A DNA stretch of 64,000 bases. Source: Nocardioides sp. B-3 (GTDB taxonomy: Bacteria; Actinomycetota; Actinomycetes; Propionibacteriales; Nocardioidaceae). The stretch lies in contig NZ_CP087968.1 in NCBI RefSeq assembly GCF_024703895.1, forward strand, positions 4,419,535 to 4,483,534, read 5' to 3'. Below are positions 20,346-30,522 of this stretch, piece by piece (the stretch's first letter is position 1; each line of letters starts with the position of its first letter). The position numbers and the translations under genes are program-made. Under the pieces are notes generated by a model that made no database searches, was not told the DNA's origin, and worked only from the letters and a program-made list of their open reading frames with translations.

Positions 20346-21775
20346 TCAGTCCTCGATCTCACGATCGTAGTAGTAGTCGAAGACTCTTCGCCCGACGTCT
20401 GCCACCACGGACGTGCCCAGCTTCTGCCCGACTTCGTTGAACCTTTCCGTCGGCACGTCGAACTGGAAGTGTGTCATCTTGACCTTGCGCGAGGACTTCT
20501 TGCGAGGAGTCTTCGGCGGAGCGGGGATGTGGAACGTCTCGTTCTCGTCGATGTCCTTTGTGAGCACGAGCTTCGCCCCCGCATGGCGAGCACAGTAGGC
20601 ATGTCGGCGTCCGTCTCAGCCTTTTGCTCTTCGGTCTTCAGCTTGTTCAGAACCGAGACGACCTGCTGGCCGACCACCTTGATCTGTGCCCGGACCTGAC
20701 GCCAGACACGAGAGTCTTCGTCGACCCCGGTCTTGGTCGTGTTCCAAGGGAGGGCGGCGGTGTCAGACGCGCTCATCCACACCCAGCCGCGGAATTGGCG
20801 GTACTGCGGGTGGTAGGAGGGCAGGGGATCGCCCCATCCGGTCAGTCGATCCCGGTTTCGCATGAACAGGAGGCGGTCATTGCAGAAGATCCACCAGCCC
20901 GCATCGCTGGCCCCTCGGAAATTCTCGGCCTCGCCGTCGTCCTTGGCGATCTCGGAACGTTCCTTCGGAACGATGCCGGCGATAATCCGAACCGCCACGT
21001 CACCGTCGTCGGACTTGACGACGAACGACCTGTTGATTGGAGCGAAATTCTTGCCGGCGAGAAGTTCCTGCGTGTAGCCACGCAACAGGTCGCGGTTGAG
21101 GATGATCTCCAGACCTTGCTCGATCGCCGCTTGGTGCCGGTACCGGATCTGCTCGCGAAGGAGCGAGAGGAATTGCGCGTCGGCGAGATCTTCCGCAATG
21201 GACTCCCGCAGTTCAGTGACGGTGATCTTGGTGCCCCGGCCACCCTTCGCAGAGTTGTACGACCGGCTGGCCTTCTCCATCTCGAATCGCCAGATGGGGT
21301 CCTCATCGGCGACCCATTCGTCGACCGGGACCTCGAGGGAGAAGCTCGTGCTCTCCGCGCGGGAGTCGACGGCGAACCGGCGACCAAGCTTGAACAGGGC
21401 CCGCTTCATGCCGACGCCGAACTGGCCGACGGAACCCTTGGTACCCTTGTACTCCTCAGGCCGGCCGAACCGGAAGGCGTACTTCCGGGCGACGTCGAGG
21501 TCGATTCCGCCGCAGTTATCCTCGATCACGAACTCTGAACTGCTGGCCACAACCTTGACCCAGTACCCGCTCAGTTCACCGTCCTCATCGGCCAGTGCAC
21601 GCGCCCCGTCGATCGAGTTGTCGATCAGGTCCATGATCGCCGGAATCGACTCGATGTCGAGAGTCAGCATCTCCACGAAGAGGGCGCGTTCAGGTGCGGC
21701 GTTGATGAACAGGTCGTCATCCGCCTTGCTCGCGGCAGCCTTCGCCGCCGGGCGCTTCGCTACGTTCTTGGCCAC
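20346..21775 (-). CDS. GHKL (Hsp90/MutL/MORC-like) ATPase, likely defence protein
   Basis: The Bergerat ATP-binding fold is clear: N-box AIMDLIDNSIDGARAL, G1 box VIEDNCGGIDLDVARKYA, and G2 box GSVGQFGVGMKRALFKLG. The middle region WWIFCNDRLLFMRNRDR resembles the S5-like transducer of MutL/MORC proteins. A frameshift near 20,590 separates the C-terminus, which is basic (KTPRKKSSRKVKMTHFQFDV). I chose the GTG at 21775 because GAGGGG lies 9 bases upstream. It is divergent from the cytosine methylase at 21897. MORC-like ATPases in such operons were described by Iyer, Abhiman and Aravind (2008) as parts of restriction systems. Confidence 0.75.
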
Positions 21776-21896
21776 GTTGTTTACCCCTCGAGAGTCAGGC
21801 GGCACCTGTTTTCTGATACTTCTCCGGACAGGATGCCGTTACAGGACCGCTTGTGTGAGTACTTTCAGTAATCAGCCTCGACGCCACGCCGACCCC

Positions 21897-23283
21897 ATGT
21901 TGCTCGGCATGGCAAGGATGTGCGATCGTCCTCTCGTGGTAGACGACGATGCGCTGACGGACCCTGTCTGGAGGCCGATCGCCATCGATCTGTTCGCCGG
22001 AGTCGGGGGCCTGAGCCTTGGCTTCGAGCAGGCCGGGTTCGATATCGTCGCCGCCGTGGAGTACGACCCTGTTCACGCGGCGACCCACGCCTACAACTTC
22101 CCGGGAACCGAAGTTCTCTGCCGCGATGTTGGCGCGCTGACCGCAAAGCGCGTCCTAGCGGCTGCCCAGCGCGGCTTCGAGCGGATGTACCCAGAACGTG
22201 TATGGCCGGGCAAGGTCGACGCCGTCATCGGAGGTCCGCCCTGCCAAGGCTTCTCCACGGGCGGGAAGCGGGAGGACGGCGACGAGCGCAACCTATTGCT
22301 GCTGGAGTTCGCTCGCTTGATCAAGGGGATCAAGCCAAAGGTTGTGTGCTTGGAGAACGTCGCTGGGCTCCCGGAGTCCCGGTTCGACGACGTTCGAGTC
22401 GAGCTGTTCAAGGCACTCGAAGAGGCTGGGTACTCCCTATCGGGGAGTCGACGCCGTGCTCAACTGCGCTGACTTCGGGGTTCCGCAGAGGCGGAAGCGG
22501 TTGATCGTCCTAGGTAAGCGAGGCAAGACTGCGCCCGGACGTCCGATCCCGACTAACTCCAAAGTGACCGTCGAAATTGCATTCGCGGGACTCCCGGTGG
22601 TGAAGAACTACCCGACCTTGCTCACGAGTGACGAGGTGACGCTCAAGGCCGCGGACATCGAGCGACGCGCCAACGCGAAGTTCCTGTATGCACGCCAACT
22701 GTCGGGCATCGAGCCGATCCCCGGTGACGTCGGGTACGAGCGCGAGCTGCGGCCATCCGTAGTGACGTCCGCACGCAGGACCGTGCACACCGAGGCAACC
22801 GTCGAGAGGTTCGCCGAGACGGCCCGGGGCAAGGCCGAGCCCAAGAGTCGGCTGTTCAGACTCTCGCTAGAGTCAGCCGCCGGGACGCTTAGAGCCGGGA
22901 CTGGAGCTGAACGTGGAGCGCATACCTCGCCCCGTCCGATACACCCTACAGAGGACCGCGTGATCACCGTTCGTGAGGCCGCGCGCTTGCATGGCTACCC
23001 GGACTGGTTTCGTTTCCACACCACGAACTGGCACGGACATCGGCAGGTGGGTAACAGCGTCCCGCCGCCGATGGCGCGGGCGGCCGCTACCGTGCTCCTT
23101 GATGCGCTCGGCGTTGCCGCGACGAAGCCTGACCGTTGCTTCCTTCCCGAGGACGAGGGACTGCTGAGCCTGCCCAAGTCCGAGGCGTTGTCGCGGTTTG
23201 AGACCGTTGCTGCGGAACTGCCGCGCGGCCGTAAGCGACCTAGTCTCGACGAGCCGGGTCCCGGAGCGATTGAGGTCGCCTAG
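21897..23283 (+). CDS. C5-cytosine DNA methyltransferase (Dcm family)
   Basis: Motif I is IDLFAGVGGLSLGFEQAG, motif IV is GGPPCQGFSTGGKRE with the catalytic Cys, motif VI is VCLENVAG, motif VIII is FGVPQRRKRLIVLGKR, and motif X is HRQVGNSVPPPMA. A frameshift near 22,445 lies between motifs VI and VIII. Starts at 21897, 21909 and 21918 are all in frame. The target-recognition region (about 22,600-22,900) does not reveal the site. It is divergent from the GHKL ATPase, and its protecting methylation would fit a restriction-like system. Confidence 0.88.
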
Positions 23284-23508
23284 GCCTCACGCCCCGTCGG
23301 CCGCGTCCGCCAACCAGCCCTGAAGCGGTTTCGCCTCGGTGTCAGTCCGGCCGCACACGGCCCACGGGGCTGGCTGTTGGCTCGCGTCCCCTGAGCCGTA
23401 ACTTCCACCGGCTGTAAGTGTCTTGTGCCGAAGCAGATGATGCGCGTGACCGGGGTCGAACGGGGGTCTGCTGCACGGATGGGCGACTACCACCGATCTG
23501 ACCAAGAG

Positions 23509-23778
23509 ATGCGTAGTCTTAGCAATGTGGAGAAGTACAAGGTGGAGGTCTGGGACGATTCGCAAGCTCGGCGCGACGGCGCTCGGCGCTGGAAGGTCGT
23601 CGATGACGACGGGGCCAGCGTCGCGAATGCCGATTGCGACTACGCGTCTTCGCACGAAGCCGAACTAGCCGGACGCCACGCGAAGCGCACCATCGAGGGC
23701 CACGAGGAGCCTGAGCGGGTCGACTACCGTCAGTTCTTCAGGCCTACAGATAGCCAAGGCCGGGATTCACCTGAGTGA
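23509..23778 (+). CDS. Small hypothetical protein
   Basis: An acidic, hydrophilic product of about 89 residues starts MRSLSNVEKYKVEVWDD and contains RRWKVVDDDGASVANADCDY. The last part is helical and charged (HEAELAGRHAKRTIEGHEEP). I do not recognise it. It follows the methylase on the same strand after 225 bases. Longer in-frame starts exist upstream. Confidence 0.45.
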   Translation: MRSLSNVEKYKVEVWDDSQARRDGARRWKVVDDDGASVANADCDYASSHEAELAGRHAKRTIEGHEEPERVDYRQFFRPTDSQGRDSPE

Positions 23779-24393
23779 CTTTCGGAGCTGCTGAGTGATC
23801 AAGCACAGGCTGCACTGAGGCCAGCTTGGGCTGCACACTCCCTATCGAACTTGGCGGGCGAGACCCCCAACGCGCTTTAGCGTGAAGGTGAACACTCCCC
23901 ATGCTCGTCCAAACGTCACTCCGGCGCGTCTGGGTCGTCGGGGGGAGACGGCGAACGGCCCGTGTGTAGCTAGGACCGGCAACGAGCGTTCGACACGGAC
24001 GGCAATGGCCGCGGCGGTAACACGCACGCATCGCGGCAGATGTGGATGGATCCCGCAGACTGGCCTTAGCCCTGCAGAGGTGCTGCGGGCCTAACGCGGC
24101 ATGGAAGTCGCATCGTGCCCGGCTGCACATCGTGCGCCTCGTGCACACCCCGTCCGACACCTGCAGTCGACCGTACCCGGTTTGCGACACAAGCGGCCGC
24201 ACCGCAGCGGGCTGCAGACGTCGCCGCGGCGGGAACCATCACAGATCCGGGCGGACGCCCAATCTGGGCAGTGCGACCCACTTCAAGCGTCCTGCCACGG
24301 AGGCGATCGAACAGGGCGTCTGCCGTCAGTCGGGCACCCACCTCACCCAACAGTTGTCGGTGGCCCCGATTCAGCATCTGCTCATGCCCTTTC
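23779..24393. other. Gap of 615 bases with no convincing gene, possible origin region
   Basis: No frame looks coding. The stretch contains repeated GCTGCAC words (about 23,805 and 23,830, and again in the region about 24,120) and is bounded by a gene with a DnaA domain IV. An origin of replication or transfer is possible, but I see no DnaA boxes or clear iterons that would prove it. Confidence 0.4.
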
Positions 24394-25118
24394 CTACTTC
24401 GCAGGTGTAGCCGCGACAGCGACCCGCTTGCCGTGGTCGTCTTGGTGATGGCAGCTGGTGTCCTTGCGCACCCGGGTCAAGCGCGGCCAGTTGTAGCGTC
24501 GTACTGCGTCCGCCCGCAGCGGTCGTCTCCCCTTTTGCGCCCGGGACGCTGATCGGCTCCACAAAGCGCGTGTGGAGCCGGTCGACGACACGGGAACACA
24601 CCGCATTCAGCCGAGGGTTGTTCGCGACCTTGGTCTGGGCGTACATGACGCTCGTGTGGTCCTTCCCGAACGCGTCCGCGATCGCCTTCAGAGTCAGGCC
24701 ACTTCGTCGTGCCGCACTCATGGCCACGGCCCGGGCGTCCGTCACCGCGCGGTGGCGGTCGGCGCTCAGGACCGCGTCCGGTGTGGTGCCGAATGATTGT
24801 GCGGCCGAGGCGATCGCGATCGCGCAGACGCCGTCAGGGCCGACATCAGGCACCTCACCCTTGGCGTTCTCAGCGGCGCCGATGTTGATGCTGACGTGGG
24901 GTGGCAAGCGCGATCGCGAGCGAGCGCAGTTGCTCGGCGTTCATCTGCTCGAGCGCGTCGTCGACGGCGGACTGGTTCCCGTTGGCGACCGGGGCGGTGA
25001 ACGCGGCAGAGTGCTTCGCAATGAACTCACTGTCCGGTATCGCCTCGGCGGCGGTCGCGTTGCGCTGATCGTCGACGAGCCGGAGCCGTGGGCTGCTGCT
25101 GCTGGTTGGAGTGGCCAT
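24394..25118 (-). CDS. Protein with a DnaA domain IV-like DNA-binding region
   Basis: The central part reads AVTDARAVAMSAARRSGLTL then KAIADAFGKDHTSVMYAQTK, which closely follows the DnaA C-terminal signature G-x-D-H-T-T-V-M. This domain binds DnaA boxes. No AAA+ domain is present. The first part (from 25118, after a GAGAGG site) and the second part (open only from a TTG at 24907) overlap in different frames; joining them near 24,900 gives one protein, which I prefer. Another frame change near 24,520 alters the tail. It could bind the element's own origin or regulate it. Confidence 0.6.
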
Positions 25119-25123
25119 CGTCG

Positions 25124-25821
25124 TCACCACCTCTCGTGAAGGTCATCGTTTGCGTGGTTGGTCTCGTCTGTCTCGGTGGTAGGGGCCCGTTCTGCGGCAC
25201 GGGCAATGTCGTCGCGGTGTCGTTGCTTGCGGCTGCGGCGCATCTCGGTGGAGGCGTGGCTCTCGTCACGTTCGTGGCGGGGCCGGGGTTGATGCTTCCC
25301 GGGCTGGCAGGCGTCGCCGAGTCGGTCACGCAGCCGCTCGAGGAAGCCGGGGAGGCCGTGGCGGTGCCAGTCCTCCAACGCGGCCGGAGTGACGGCGTAG
25401 CTGGCGTAGTGGCGGCTGCATGCCATCACCGCAAGGTCGTGAACCACGTGCGGGTGCGCGGGCCAACACTCCGGGATTCCGGGCCGGGTCACGTTCCACA
25501 GGTGTCTGCTCGTTGACCCACATGGCGACCGGGTCGAGCCACGCCCACAGCTCGGGCGCGCATCTGGCCGGTGCAGGTCGCCGGGTCCCATGGCCGAGGC
25601 ATCTGCGCGAGTTCGTGCAGCTCGTCCTCATCGGCCGGCGGCTCGACCATGGCCAGTTGCAGCTGCTCCATCGCGGTACGGATTGTCGGCCCCGGCTCCG
25701 GGAAGGGGCGCACCATCAGTCCGACCAGCGACATCAGCTGAGTGCCGCGCGCGGCACCGGAACCACCCGCTGTGCGGGAGGCGAGCAGGGACGGGTGCGT
25801 GGTGGACTCACGGTTCGTCAT
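25124..25821 (-). CDS. DUF4913-family protein (frameshifted)
   Basis: The C-terminal half contains CWPAHPHVVHDLAVMACSRH, then PAALEDWHRHGLPGFLERLR, matching my memory of DUF4913, common in actinobacterial plasmids and phages. The N-terminal half includes MEQLQLAMVEPPADEDELHE and, in another frame, CAPELWAWLDPVAMWVNEQT. At least two frame changes, near 25,570 and 25,500, join the pieces. It lies directly after the coupling ATPase gene. Its role is unknown; WLDPVAMWV and a basic tail hint at DNA or protein binding. Confidence 0.6.
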
Positions 25822-25836
25822 CGGTTGCTCCCGGCT

Positions 25837-27316
25837 CTACTTCGGCATCCCGAGCCGCTGCCGGGTCCGGGAGATCGACACGGTCGGCACCGTGGGCTCG
25901 ACATCCAATGGGTGGGTCGGCTGCAGGGTTTCCTCGTCGCCGCGTGCGGTGAGCCGAGCACGCCTCTGTGCGGCCGGGAGCTCCTTGCCTCGCCTGCCGT
26001 CGATACACCGGTGCAAATTCGCGATGATCGGGTCATACATCTCGGCCAACACCGGGGCCTTGCGCTGCTCGATGCGTCGCAACTCGGCCGGCTCGAGGAT
26101 CGGCACCCTGCGCTGGTCGAAGGAGCGGTCCATCACGCCAAACCATTCGCGGCTCCACGAGGAATACCGGGTCTCGGTGTGGGTGGTCGACCCAATCAGG
26201 TCGGAAAGCTCTTGGTAGAACCGGATGTCCTTGCCACCACCGAAGACCACCAAGTTGTTAGACAACCCCGTAAATCGTGCGGGCCCCGTCCTCGCCGTAG
26301 CAGACCACGAACTGCCGCCACGTCTGCGCAGCGAGGATGAACGAGAGGCCCAGCGCACGCTCGTTGGCCATCCGGGTAGACAGGGTCGGGATCGGCGCGG
26401 TCGAGGGCAGCTCGTCCAAGCAGGCCGGGAACGGCGGGCACAGTCGCCCATACGGGGAGGTCTCCCCCAGCAGCTTGGCTGTGTCCGGGATGTGCTCGGT
26501 GACTGCCGTCATCAGCGGCGACGCGCTGGCGTACAGGGTCGTCGCGGCCCAGCAGATAGATCGTGCCGCCAGCCTTGATCAGGGCCTCGATATCGGTCGC
26601 CGGCCGCGTTGCGGAGGGGACGCAACGCTCTCTGATCGAGCGTTGGAAGAACAGCGCCATGGACTGCTGGACCGTGGTGATCGTGTTTCCCGCTGTCCGT
26701 TCGTCGCCGTACAGGGCGCCACGCAACAGGCCGTCCCACAGTGGCTCCGCGGCCGGGTGGGTACGCAGGATCTCTTCTGCCTGCGGGTACTCCCGCGGGC
26801 TGGAGACCCACATCAGCACCTCCTCCCGGGTCGATCCGGGCGATGGCCGCGGCGTGGAAGTAGGCCTGCAGGACCTTTGCGCACTCTCCGGCGTAGAACC
26901 GGGCGGCCCGGTCGGAGGACTGGGCGGTGGCGCCCTTGATGGTTCCGTTCGCGAACGCCTTCGCCCGCCGTTCGGCGAGCATCGCGTCAGCGCAGCCCGC
27001 GATCGGATCCCACACCAGTTCCGGGGTGCCGGGGGCGGCGTTGAACGGGTCGAGGACCGCGACCGGGCGTCCGCCTCGTTGTCGTGCCTCCAACGTGAGG
27101 AACAGGTCCTCGGGTTTGGTCAGAGTCACCAGCGCTCCACCCGGAGCGTCGAGCAGCGCGGGCACCAGCAGGTCCAAGGTCTTGCCCGAGCCCCGGGGGC
27201 CGATGACGCAGGTAGTCCGGTCGAACGGCACCCACAACTCGGGGCCGCTGCGTCCGGCCCCGGCCGAGCCGCCAGCCCACCTCCTGCGGGTTCACATGCT
27301 TGAGGCCAGTGACCAT
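25837..27316 (-). CDS. Type IV coupling ATPase (VirD4/TraG-like, frameshifted)
   Basis: It docks the relaxosome onto the secretion channel. Walker A is GPRGSGKTLDLLVPALL and Walker B is ACLDELPSTAPIPTL; between them are FYAGECAKVLQAYFHAAAIA and TTVQQSMALFFQRSIRERCV, typical of VirD4 proteins. The C-terminal part has GGKDIRFYQELSDLIG and SWSREWFGVMDRSF. Four frames must be joined (changes near 27,240, 26,820, 26,510 and 26,270). No membrane segment is present; it seems to be supplied by the gene at 27,364, which ends like a VirD4 N-terminal linker. Confidence 0.82.
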
Positions 27317-27363
27317 CGTGCTTTCCTTTCGCTGTCGGTTGGTGGGCGGCTACTCGCTGCCCA

Positions 27364-27852
27364 CTACTTGTTGACCGGGCGGCCGCGGCGTCTGGAGCGG
27401 GCGTACAGGTCCGGGCGGATCACCTCGGCGCTGTTGCGCAGTCGCGGGACGCCGAGGGCCTCAGCAGCCTGCGCCGGGGTGGCCGGGCCGTGCCGGGAAC
27501 TGGCGCCGGTCAGGTCGCGTATCCGGATGCCGACGACGACCGCGGCACCGAGCATCAGTACCTCGCCGACGACCGCGAGCACCCACATCACCGCGTCCGG
27601 CGGCAAGGCGTTGGCGGCGCCGTGGCGTAGGCCCGCACCGAAGTGGCCGTGCAGCAGCCCGCCATAGGCGTCCCGGAGGTGCCCGTTTGGCAACGCGAAG
27701 TCGTCTGAGGTGATCCAGGCGACGATGCCCCTGGACGACCAGCGGAGTGACCGGGAAGAAGAAGAGCCCGGCAAGGAGCACGGCCAGCTTGAACTCCCCG
27801 CCGTCGGGGCAACGTTGGTGAACCGGTCGCGCCGGGAACGCTCCATACTCAT
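27364..27852 (-). CDS. Two-helix membrane protein, likely membrane anchor of the coupling ATPase
   Basis: One membrane helix is FKLAVLLAGLFFFPVTPLVV, read across a frameshift near 27,770, and a second is VLAVVGEVLMLGAAVVVGIR. The tail TPAQAAEALGVPRLRNSAEV leads to IRPDLYARSRR, a linker I would expect just ahead of the ATPase domain in actinobacterial VirD4 proteins. The start ATG at 27852 overlaps the upstream stop as ATGA. The stop precedes the coupling ATPase by 47 bases, so the coupling protein seems to be split in two, or a frame error hides the fusion. Confidence 0.6.
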   Translation of the reverse strand: MSMERSRRDRFTNVAPTAGSSSWPCSLPGSSSSRSLRWSSRGIVAWITSDDFALPNGHLRDAYGGLLHGHFGAGLRHGAANALPPDAVMWVLAVVGEVLMLGAAVVVGIRIRDLTGASSRHGPATPAQAAEALGVPRLRNSAEVIRPDLYARSRRRGRPVNK

Positions 27853-28475
27853 CGCCTCACCGCCATCCAACGACCGGCCGGCGCCTCCCAGCGGTGACAC
27901 GGGAAGTCCATCGGCCCTCGCTGATCGGGGATGACCGCGATCGTGCCGATCGGCCAGTCCGAGCGACCTTGCCCATTGAGCACGGCCGCCTCGACGGGGT
28001 CCGCGTGGGCGGGTCGGACCGGGCCCGGGCAGCGGACGTCTGTGCCGATCAGCATCCGGTCGGCGATGCTGTTGCCGCCGCGAGAGGTCAGGATCGTTGG
28101 ACGCGTTCCCACCGGCAGCAAGGAGACCCGGTCGTCGTCGAACGAGTCGATGTCGTCGACCACGACCAGACAGGTTCCCGGACGGCAGCCGCGCCCGATC
28201 ACCTCCTCCAGCTGGTCTGGATGCTCGGGCAAGTCGGGCAGGTCTGCCCATTCACTGGGTGCGTGGGCGTACACGTGCGCATGGCGGGTGATGTTCGCCA
28301 ACCACCAGCGGGTCAGGTAGCGCGCGGTCGTGGTCTTGCCGCGGCCGACGTCACTGACCAACAGCAGCGGGCAGGCACCACGGGTGTCGAACCCAGTCGC
28401 CTGCCCGTCTGGTGTGGTGCCGATGCGAACATCCATGCTCGGGAAAGGCAACCCAGAGCCCCGGCGATCGGACAC
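27849..28475 (-). CDS. Small P-loop ATPase (FtsK/TraG-like fold)
   Basis: Walker A is read as LLVSDVGRGKTTTARYLTRW and Walker B as CLVVVDDIDSF. The protein starts GIGSMDVRIG-like and has FDTRGACPLLL before the P-loop, as in FtsK-type DNA translocases. At about 209 residues it holds only the nucleotide-binding core; no gamma domain or membrane helix is seen. A GTG at 28475 and an ATG at 28436 are both possible starts. It lies inside the transfer operon and may assist DNA export or regulate the coupling ATPase. Confidence 0.6.
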   Translation of the reverse strand: MSDRRGSGLPFPSMDVRIGTTPDGQATGFDTRGACPLLLVSDVGRGKTTTARYLTRWWLANITRHAHVYAHAPSEWADLPDLPEHPDQLEEVIGRGCRPGTCLVVVDDIDSFDDDRVSLLPVGTRPTILTSRGGNSIADRMLIGTDVRCPGPVRPAHADPVEAAVLNGQGRSDWPIGTIAVIPDQRGPMDFPCHRWEAPAGRWMAVRR

Positions 28476-28524
28476 ACGCGCGACCGAACTGGGTCCTAGT
28501 GCTCTTCGCCCCACCGAATCCGCA

Positions 28525-30482
28525 TCAGGCCGCCGCGGCGGGCATGCCGCCGAGATCGAACGTCTCTGTGGGCAAGGCCCGGGTCACGGAGCCGCCCGGC
28601 GTGCTGACGTCGGCGAACCCGACGCAGCCGTAGACGCCGTTCGCGCTGCAGTCGTAGTCGTTGCCGAAGATCTTGCCTCCCCCGACGTAGATCGCCACGT
28701 GGCCAACGCCGTTGCCGGTGTTGTAGGACACCACAGCCCCCACGGGCGGCAATGGGTCGAGCCCGGTTCCGTGGGACTGGGCCAGCCCGGCGTCGATGAT
28801 GCCCCCGGGCGACGTCCTGCCCGTCGCCGAGGCCCCGGCCGACTCCGGGTCCTCCGTAGAGTGCGTCGACCACCTTGGGGCATTGGTTGTCGTAGGTGCA
28901 CGGGGCCTCATCGGTCCACGACAAGCTGCATAGGCCGTTCGGGGGTCTTCATCATGGCGTGGACGCGGGCCCTGAGCTCGGCTGAGAGTTCGGTGGCGAG
29001 CGTGATCGGCGAGGTGGTGCAGCCGGTGTCGGCCACGTTCGTGGCGTCGTCTCCGCTCGTGGCGGCAACCGCTTGGCGGGCCACGTCGAGGTACTGGCGG
29101 TAGTCGGTCTTTTCGAAGGGGATCCAGTCGGCGAACTTGGCCTCCCCGCACCGGGCCGTGCTGAGAAGAGCGCGAACGCGTACTGCGCGTTCAGGCGGGG
29201 GTCGTAGATGTCGTCGGGGTCGTTCCAGCCGGGCACCTTGCCCCGGTGTGACGTGGAGATCTGCCACAACCCGAAATGGCTCCCGTTCCTTGCGCGCTGG
29301 TTCCACGCGGACTCCACGCCGGCAATGGCCACCGCGGTGACCAAGTCTTCCCCGCGGAAGCCTGCCCGGTGCGCGGATTCGGCCACGGCGTTGGCCTTGC
29401 CCATCGTTCCGGGGCCGGTCGTCGTGGGCGGCGACATCGACACGCTGGTGATCGTGGTCGGGCACGGCGGGCACCCCTCCGGTCTCGAGGTGGATGGGGT
29501 TGAGGGGCCGGCGCGGTTCATGGCCATCCGGGTGAACAGGGCCGGGTGATCTGAGTGCACCGCGGCCGCACTCATCTGCCACGTCTTCGTCGCCGCCACG
29601 GGGGCCGCGTAGAAGTTGTAGATGACTCCAGAGTCTTTGGTGTACTGGAAGCCGGCGGCACTCATCCGGGTGGCTGCCGCGACAGGTCCATCACCTTCAT
29701 GGGAGTTCATGTCGCCGCCCACGAACACCGGGCCGTAGGACCGCAGGATGTCGGCAAGCTGGATCAAGTAGTCCATCCCAAGGCCGTACTGTTCGGCCCG
29801 GTTCATCAGTGGGCTCCCCCACTGCTGCGGGCTCCTATACACATTCGTCATGTGGTGGGTGGCGATCACCGACACGACCGCGCCGTCGCCACGACTGAAC
29901 ACAGACCGGGTGGCGTAGCGATCCCACAGAAACTGATGGCCGTGAATGAACCCCCGGTCGTTGTCCACGATCTTGACCCGGCCACCGCCTTGCCGGTCCA
30001 GTGTCTGTTCTCCACATGATGACGTTGTTGAGCGACTGGGAGACCCCGCCCTCGGTGTTGTCCGCGGACGGCTCACGGTAGGCCCGGTAGCCCGGTGCCG
30101 CTGCCTCCATCTGCGGCAGCGGAACGTCGCCGACCTCGTTGAGCGTGATGAAGTCCGGGGCCGCGGAGGCTATTGCCACAATGCCGGGGGTGGCGCCGGC
30201 AGATAGCTTGATGTTCGCGTTGGCGATCACGACCTCGCCGTCGACCGGCCCACCGGGTGTTGCGGCGATGTTGACCGGCATCACCCCGAGGTCAGCCCCG
30301 CTCCCGACCGCCGCACCGGTGCCCGCGTTCGCCGTGGTGGTGCAGGCGGCCCGGACCGCCTCAATGCTCGCGTTCCCCATACCCAGCACGACCAGCATCA
30401 GGGGGCAGATCAGCACCAGCGGAAGAGCGGGCAGGATGCCCGTCTTCACGACCACGCCCGCCTCGGGCGGACGCCGACCCAC
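28525..30482 (-). CDS. Secreted three-domain protein: EEP nuclease, lytic transglycosylase, CHAP/NlpC-like
   Basis: The N-terminus has a hydrophobic helix (LPLVLICPLMLVVLGMG), so the rest is probably outside the membrane. The first domain is an endonuclease/exonuclease/phosphatase fold: FITLNEVGDVPLP, then VFVGGDMNSHEG, then AAVHSDHPALF. In the same frame follows a soluble transglycosylase: AIAGVESAWNQRARNGSHFG then LWQISTSHRG. After frame changes near 29,150 and 28,920 comes a cysteine-peptidase-like domain with SWTDEAPCTYDNQCPKVVD and VGHVAIYVGGGKIFGNDY. It probably opens peptidoglycan for the transfer channel, as VirB1 does; the nuclease role is unclear. Confidence 0.75.
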
Positions 30483-30522
30483 TGCACGTTCGACGAGAGA
30501 CCGTCAGAAATCCATCGAACAG

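Noticed and set aside
23440..23475. GGGGTCGAAC sequence that recalls a tRNA T-arm
   Set aside because: No acceptor stem, anticodon arm or CCA partner could be placed around it.
24066..24377. A 103-residue minus-strand frame after the DnaA-like gene
   Set aside because: It is Arg/Ala-rich with no motif; it may be real, but nothing in the sequence supports it beyond being open.
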